NCBI GenBank assembly: GCA_025463105.1
Contig: JAOAPW010000024.1
Span: 1-9,193, forward strand
Direction of reading: 5' to 3'
Origin: Candidatus Acidiferrum typicum
GTDB lineage: Bacteria; Acidobacteriota; Terriglobia; Acidiferrales; UBA7541
DNA length: 9,193 nt
Shown here: in pieces, positions 5,696 to 9,193 of the stretch
Position numbering within the stretch: the stretch's first letter is position 1
Layout: the number at the start of each line of letters is the position of its first letter
Translations under genes and position numbers: made by a program
The notes under the pieces: model-generated
Seen by the model: the letters and a program-made list of their open reading frames with translations, nothing else
The model's database searches: none
Told to the model about the DNA's origin: nothing

Positions 5696-7153
5696 ATGAA
5701 AATGCGACAGAAATCAATTTGGATGACCGCGGCTTTCGTGGTTGCTGCGATGCTAGGCGTCAGATCCGCCCGTGCGCAAAACCAGAAGAGTGGCGCTCCC
5801 TCTTCGACAAATCCGGGTTCAAGCAGTGGCTACGGCGGCATGCCTGTTCCCGCCGCGCGTGGTGTCGGCTCGGCGTATGACGCTCAGCCGTACGATCCTG
5901 CGCAAGTCGAGCCGGATACGAATACACTTTCCGGTGCGGAAAATTTCGGCGTTGGCTCACTCCAACAGGCGCGCAACATTTTTGATCCTTCCATTACCGT
6001 CAGCTCGTGGGGACAGAGCGGGGTACCCGGCACCAATGGACAAACGGGACTTCACGCGACGTCCTTGATTGGAGGCGGCCTGAACTTCAACCGAATCTGG
6101 GGCCGCTATCAATTTACGACCAGCTACAGAGGCGGCGAAAATCTTTATTATGGATTTCAGAAGAATATGCCGTTTCACGACCTGGTGGTCTCACAAGATA
6201 TAGCATGGCGGCGTTGGCGTCTCCATCTTCGTGACGATTTCGCCGCCGCACCGGGCGCGTCATTCGCCGAAAGCGGCATGGGAGGACCCGGTCTTGTCGG
6301 GCAATTTTCCTCCACCTTGGGAAATTCGCTGACTACTGTCGCTCAAAGATTTCAGCCGAGTGAGACGATCCAGACCAACCAGGCGATGCGCTACCGGAAC
6401 ACGGCGTTGGGCGAAGCCGAGTATTCTTTTAGTCGGCGTTCCGTATTTACCTTTTCCGGTTCGTACGGGCTATTGCACTTCACCGACGCAGGCTACATCA
6501 ACAGCCACATGATTAATGCGCAAGCGGGTTATGACTACCTGCTGGATCCGAAAAACTCGATTGCTGTCCTCGGAAGCTACGGCAAAATTGATTACACGGG
6601 AACCGCGATTTCGACGTCGGATTATGTGGCCGACCTCGCCTTTGGCAGAAAGATTACTGGACGACTGGCTTTTCAGATAGCCGCTGGTCCGGAGCAAATC
6701 CATGTGTCCGGCGCCGGAAACGGCAGTTTCCAGCTTTGGACGTCGTCAGTCAACAGTGCTCTGACCTACGAGCGCCGCCGCTCCGGACTGTCTGTAAACT
6801 TTGTGCGAGGACTCAGCGGAGGCTCGGGCGTATTATTCGGTGGGAAAAGCAATGCGTTTAGTGGAGCGGTCCATCATCAGTTCTCAAGATTCTGGTCGGG
6901 TTCGGCGAATGGGGGCTACGCGCTCAATACCAGCCTTGCTCCTGCCGGCGCGGTCACGACCAACTTCCACACCTGGTTCATGGGCGCTAACCTGGGACAT
7001 CAGATGGGACGCCATGCCGAAGTTGGCTTCAACTATAGCGTGGTGAAACAGGACAATCCCGCGGTTTGCCCGATTGTCGGAGGATGCGGCACAGCGACGC
7101 TTCAACAATTGTTCGGCATGACCGTAAACTGGCATCTGCGCCCGATTGAGTAA
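5696..7153 (+). CDS. Outer-membrane beta-barrel protein of the export cluster
   Basis: A 485-residue protein with a signal peptide (residues 1-27, ending ARA before QNQ), then a Gly/Pro/Ser-rich stretch to about residue 70. The rest is dominated by short alternating aromatic/polar strands (for example RYQFTTSYRGGENLYYGF and VFTFSGSYGLLHF), consistent with a beta-barrel of many strands. No catalytic motif is seen. Position directly after the exporter and before the ExeA-type ATPase parallels the outer-membrane proteins of PEP-CTERM/exosortase-associated polysaccharide loci, though I cannot place it in a named family. A role in polysaccharide secretion or cell-surface anchoring is inferred from the neighbours. 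The start could also be ATG 5702, which has AGAGG at a better distance; the difference is two residues. Confidence 0.8.
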   Translation: MKMRQKSIWMTAAFVVAAMLGVRSARAQNQKSGAPSSTNPGSSSGYGGMPVPAARGVGSAYDAQPYDPAQVEPDTNTLSGAENFGVGSLQQARNIFDPSITVSSWGQSGVPGTNGQTGLHATSLIGGGLNFNRIWGRYQFTTSYRGGENLYYGFQKNMPFHDLVVSQDIAWRRWRLHLRDDFAAAPGASFAESGMGGPGLVGQFSSTLGNSLTTVAQRFQPSETIQTNQAMRYRNTALGEAEYSFSRRSVFTFSGSYGLLHFTDAGYINSHMINAQAGYDYLLDPKNSIAVLGSYGKIDYTGTAISTSDYVADLAFGRKITGRLAFQIAAGPEQIHVSGAGNGSFQLWTSSVNSALTYERRRSGLSVNFVRGLSGGSGVLFGGKSNAFSGAVHHQFSRFWSGSANGGYALNTSLAPAGAVTTNFHTWFMGANLGHQMGRHAEVGFNYSVVKQDNPAVCPIVGGCGTATLQQLFGMTVNWHLRPIE

Positions 7154-7279
7154 ACTGAGTAATAAGGATCCGGGCTATTCAACGGATTGCTGGCACCAGC
7201 TAGCCGAATGAGAGCATAATTATTATGATAGTGGAGACCGGCATTCGCGATTTTCAACTGCAGCCTGAGGCCACTTTGA
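7154..7279. other. Intergenic region before the ATPase
   Basis: It holds a perfect AT-rich palindrome CATAATTATTATG (7215-7227) and a small open frame (7225-7287, 20 codons) whose stop lies inside the ATPase start region. No terminator is visible, so read-through from the operon is possible, but a separate promoter cannot be excluded. Confidence 0.35.
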
Positions 7280-8143
7280 ATGTATAAGAAGTTCTTCGGA
7301 CTCAAAGAAAATCCGTTCAACGTCAATCCGGACCCGCGCTATTTATTCCTGACGCATAATACGCAGGAAGCGCTGGCTTGCTTGACCTACGGCATTGAGA
7401 CCCGCAAGGGCTTTATCCTATTGACTGGCGAAGTCGGCACCGGGAAAACCACCCTCATCAACAAGTTGCTCGAATGGCTGCACAAAGAGCGCGTTTCAAC
7501 CGCTTTTGTCTTCAACCCTCGGCTCAGCGTCTCGCAGTTCTTCGATTTCATGATGGCCGATTTCGGTATCCCCTGCGACTCGCGGCAAAAGGGCCAAATG
7601 CTCCTCAAGCTGAATCAGTGGCTTCTGGAGCGTTATCAGGCGGGTGAACGCGCCGTATTGATCGTCGACGAGGCGCAAAATCTCTCACCGCAAATGCTGG
7701 AAGAAATACGGCTCCTGACGAACCTGGAAACTTCCACCGAAAAATTGCTGCAGATCGTGCTCTCGGGACAACCTGAGCTGGAACAAAAACTCAACCAGCC
7801 GCAACTCCGGCAACTCCGCCAGCGCATCACGCTCCGCGCCAAGACGCGCCATCTTACTCTCGAGGAGACTCAAGGATACATCCACGAACGCCTGCGCATT
7901 GCCGGAGCGGAAAATACGGATATTTTTGAGCCGGAAGCTATTGCCGCCGTGCATCGCTTCGCTCGCGGAATTCCCAGAGTCACCAATCTGTTATGCGAAC
8001 ACGCCCTGGTCAGCTCCTACGTGGACCAGCGCAATCCAGTCCCCCCGGAGATCGTGGTAGAAGTGGCCCGCGATTTCGACCTTTACACAATTGAACCCAC
8101 ACAGCAGTCGCCTGCCCAGCCCTTTTTGAATTCAACCAATTGA
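7280..8143 (+). CDS. ExeA/XrtA-type AAA ATPase
   Basis: A 287-residue cytoplasmic ATPase. The N-terminus MYKKFFGLKENPFNVNPDPR is the hallmark of the ExeA/GspA and XrtA-associated ATPase families. Walker A GEVGTGKTT spans 50-58, Walker B VLIVDEAQNL has D130 and E131, and SGQPEL (162-167) fits sensor I. RQRITLRA and GIPRVTNLLCEHAL are the usual later motifs. Relatives energise assembly of envelope export machines, and in polysaccharide loci they accompany exporter and outer-membrane genes, as here. The ribosome binding site is modest (GAGG 7267-7270). The coding frame stops at TGA 8141-8143, but the same frame stays open to 8266 with a coiled-coil-like sequence, so the gene may have lost its C-terminal tail to a nonsense change or be subject to read-through. 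There is no periplasmic peptidoglycan-binding domain as found in long ExeA proteins. Confidence 0.92.
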   Translation: MYKKFFGLKENPFNVNPDPRYLFLTHNTQEALACLTYGIETRKGFILLTGEVGTGKTTLINKLLEWLHKERVSTAFVFNPRLSVSQFFDFMMADFGIPCDSRQKGQMLLKLNQWLLERYQAGERAVLIVDEAQNLSPQMLEEIRLLTNLETSTEKLLQIVLSGQPELEQKLNQPQLRQLRQRITLRAKTRHLTLEETQGYIHERLRIAGAENTDIFEPEAIAAVHRFARGIPRVTNLLCEHALVSSYVDQRNPVPPEIVVEVARDFDLYTIEPTQQSPAQPFLNSTN

Positions 8144-8266
8144 GATCATCCTAAATTGATCGAATCGCTCCTGCAGGCCCTGAATACCCTCGTGGACCGC
8201 CTGAATCAAGCCGAAGCTTCCGCCGCCTCAACGACGGCGAATCAGGATCGCGAAAGAAAAACCTGA
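8144..8266 (+). pseudogene. In-frame C-terminal remnant of the ATPase beyond the TGA
   Basis: Directly after the ATPase stop the same frame encodes DHPK and then LIESLLQALNTLVDRLNQAE followed by a Ser/Ala/Thr-rich, charged tail, ending at TGA 8264-8266 (40 codons). The leucine spacing suggests an amphipathic or coiled-coil helix, and the codons have the GC-rich third positions of the neighbouring genes. This looks like a former or conditionally read C-terminus rather than intergenic DNA. A sequencing error at the TGA is also possible. Confidence 0.55.
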
Positions 8267-8283
8267 AGGAATTTTTTGATTCG

Positions 8284-8311
8284 GTATTCCGATTGAAAGT
8301 CGGAATGTTTT
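8284..8311 (+). terminator. Candidate intrinsic terminator after the ATPase
   Basis: A hairpin with perfect arms ATTCCGA / TCGGAAT (8286-8292 and 8300-8306), extendable by a T-G pair in the loop, followed by GTTTT (8307-8311). The stem is moderately strong and the T-run short. It lies 18 bases after the end of the ATPase tail frame. Confidence 0.5.
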
Positions 8312-8381
8312 GCTGGCCTTGATCGGTCATTCTTTCGTGTCAATCAAGAGCGGTAATGTGGATTATTTCAGAGCCATCCTT

Positions 8382-8404
8382 GGCCGATTCAGTCATCGGT
8401 TTTT
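8382..8404 (+). terminator. Second candidate intrinsic terminator
   Basis: Arms CCGAT / ATCGG (8384-8388 and 8395-8399) around a 6-base loop, extendable by G-T pairs, followed by five T (8400-8404). Together with the hairpin at 8286 it would insulate the toxin-antitoxin pair from the export operon. Confidence 0.4.
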
Positions 8405-8425
8405 AGAGCACTTTTTCAGGATGGA

Positions 8426-8434
8426 TGAGATAAT
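8426..8434 (+). promoter_or_regulatory. Extended -10 promoter candidate for the toxin-antitoxin pair
   Basis: TGAGATAAT has the TGn extension followed by GATAAT, five of six matches to the -10 consensus. Transcription would start near 8441, just before the ribosome binding site. No good -35 box is visible, as is common for extended -10 promoters. Confidence 0.35.
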
Positions 8435-8456
8435 CGAACTACGCGGAGGGGCTGCG

Positions 8457-8681
8457 ATGGCCATCGTTTCTGGAAGCGTAATAGTACAAGATCCCGAAAT
8501 CCGCAGCGGAGAGCCGGTCTTTCGGGGAACGCGTGTCCCTTTCCAGACGCTGCTTGATTATTTGGAGGGCGGAGAAACGCTGGATGAATTCCTAAAGCAA
8601 TACCCTGGAGTCAGCCGCGAGAATGCCATTGCGGCATTGGAAGAAGCAAAGTCACTTATGCTGGCCCGATTCGCGAAATGA
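8457..8681 (+). CDS. DUF433 family antitoxin
   Basis: A 74-residue protein of the DUF433 (COG2442) family. The core IVQDPEIRSGEPVFRGTRVPFQTLLDYLEGGETLDEFLKQYPGVSRENAIAALEEA shows its signatures: G(K/E)PVFRGTRV, the LLDYLEGG helix, and a winged helix-turn-helix-like segment ending in LEEA. Such proteins are DNA-binding antitoxins that neutralise DUF5615 toxins and repress their own operon. ATG 8457 has a strong GGAGG site (8445-8449) with 7-base spacing. The frame is open further upstream (to TTG 8310, ATG 8421), but that extension has no family similarity and overlaps the terminator-like hairpins. The stop overlaps the toxin start as ATGA (8678-8681), implying coupled translation. Confidence 0.88.
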   Translation: MAIVSGSVIVQDPEIRSGEPVFRGTRVPFQTLLDYLEGGETLDEFLKQYPGVSRENAIAALEEAKSLMLARFAK

Positions 8682-9007
8682 AAATCCTGATCGACGAATG
8701 TCTTCCAGATGCACTCAAAGAAAATCTCGACGCGCTGGGTCACGAGTGGCAGACCGTCCGAAAAGCAGGTTTTGGGTCGAAGAAAAACGGGGAACTCCTT
8801 ACGCTTGCTGACGCCCAGTGGGACGTATTACTCACTAGCGATCGAAATATCAACTACCGGCAGAATATGACTGGGCGGCGTGTCTCGATCTTGATTCTTT
8901 GCGCGAAATCAAATCGCATGAAGGATTCGTTACCGCTTATGTCGGCGTGCGCTAAAGCTTTGGATTCTATTGAGGCTGGCAAGATAGTCGAGATAGGGCC
9001 GCTTTAA
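8678..9007 (+). CDS. DUF5615 PIN-like toxin
   Basis: A 109-residue protein of the DUF5615 (COG4634, Mut7-C-like) family, a compact PIN-like fold. MKILIDECLP opens the protein with the first acidic residues of the active site (D7, E8), and DVLLTSDRNI supplies the second acidic motif, in the order and spacing usual for the family. These proteins are predicted ribonucleases that stop growth when not bound by the partner antitoxin. The gene overlaps the DUF433 stop by four bases, the standard arrangement for this type II toxin-antitoxin pair. It looks intact and full length. Its RNA target cannot be told from the sequence. Confidence 0.87.
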   Translation: MKILIDECLPDALKENLDALGHEWQTVRKAGFGSKKNGELLTLADAQWDVLLTSDRNINYRQNMTGRRVSILILCAKSNRMKDSLPLMSACAKALDSIEAGKIVEIGPL

Positions 9008-9060
9008 CCAAATCGTCGAGCGCGCACCATCCAGCCGCCGACTATTCGTGAACGAAATTC

Positions 9061-9075
9061 CTCTCCGTCAGAGAG
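9061..9075. other. Small hairpin between convergent genes
   Basis: CTCTC / GAGAG arms around a CGTCA loop, in the 68-base gap between the convergent toxin and glycosyltransferase genes. No T-run follows on either strand, so a terminator role is only weakly supported. Confidence 0.2.
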
Positions 9076-9193
9076 TCAATTGAACAAGTTATATCGCAGG
9101 ATGCACCAGAGCGTAGAAAGTCCGTCTTTCCAGGTGATTTTTTTGCCTTCGGCATAGGTGCGGCCGGCATAGGAGATGGAGACTTCATAGATC
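9076..9193 (-). CDS. Family 2 glycosyltransferase, C-terminal end (partial)
   Basis: The last 38 codons of a gene that enters from the right edge on the minus strand and stops at TGA (9076-9078). The peptide contains YEVSISYAGRTYAEGKKI, then TWKDGLSTLWCILRYNLF. This is the characteristic end of the catalytic domain of Dpm1-like GT2 enzymes (polyprenyl-phosphate mannosyl- or glucosyltransferases), in which the GRTYxEGKKI segment precedes the final helix. Such enzymes transfer a sugar from a nucleotide donor to a lipid carrier at the cytoplasmic membrane face. The protein ends shortly after the motif, so no C-terminal GtrA-like membrane domain is attached. Donor and acceptor cannot be judged from this fragment. 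Confidence 0.72.
   Translation of the reverse strand, partial: IYEVSISYAGRTYAEGKKITWKDGLSTLWCILRYNLFN

Noticed and set aside
7191..7204. TGGCACCAGCTAGC as a sigma-54 promoter before the ATPase
   Set aside because: GG and GC are 9 bases apart rather than 10, and TTGC is absent. The GCTGG/CCAGC symmetry explains part of the resemblance.
8310..8456. N-terminal extension of the DUF433 protein from TTG 8310 or ATG 8421
   Set aside because: The DUF433 domain begins after ATG 8457, which has the best ribosome binding site; the upstream part overlaps terminator-like hairpins and the promoter candidate.
1..9193. CRISPR arrays, tRNA or rRNA genes, insertion sequences
   Set aside because: No regularly spaced repeats, tRNA-like cloverleaf, rRNA segments, transposase or terminal inverted repeats were seen on either strand.

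Overview
The window looks like chromosomal DNA of a Gram-negative, soil-type bacterium, most likely an Acidobacteriota member. This is inferred from the moderately GC-rich codon use, the secreted and outer-membrane proteins, and the block of sigma-54 activators, Wza-type exporter, outer-membrane barrel and ExeA-type ATPase. No rRNA or other phylogenetic marker is present, so the assignment is tentative.

Left part (1-2367): a metallo-beta-lactamase-fold hydrolase fused to a C-terminal PilZ-like domain enters from the left edge. A short stand-alone PilZ protein follows on the same strand, and its 3' end overlaps that of a convergent two-CBS-domain protein. After a divergent intergenic region comes a membrane-anchored haem-binding (CxxCH) protein. 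These are sensory, regulatory and redox accessory genes.

Central part (2550-8266): this is the most interesting region. Two receiver-less sigma-54 enhancer-binding proteins (EBP1, EBP2) stand in tandem, followed by a polysaccharide export protein, an outer-membrane beta-barrel and an ExeA/XrtA-type ATPase. A strong -24/-12 promoter lies before EBP2, with a perfect 15-bp palindrome about 130 bp upstream of it. This suggests that EBP2, the exporter, the barrel and perhaps the ATPase form a sigma-54 operon with autoregulation. The activators are degenerate in complementary ways. EBP1 keeps the sigma-54-contacting GAFTGA loop and the switch Asn but has Gly for the Walker B catalytic Glu. EBP2 keeps the Walker B Asp-Glu but has lost the GAFTGA loop and the switch Asn. 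Their DNA-binding helices are nearly the same. This suggests an obligate hetero-oligomer, or an activator plus modulator pair. The ATPase ends at a single TGA, beyond which its frame stays open for 40 more codons encoding a coiled-coil-like tail.

Right part (8267-9193): two terminator-like hairpins separate the export block from a DUF433 antitoxin / DUF5615 PIN-like toxin pair with overlapping stop and start codons. The window ends in the C-terminus of a family 2 glycosyltransferase on the opposite strand. No tRNA, rRNA, CRISPR array or insertion sequence was seen.
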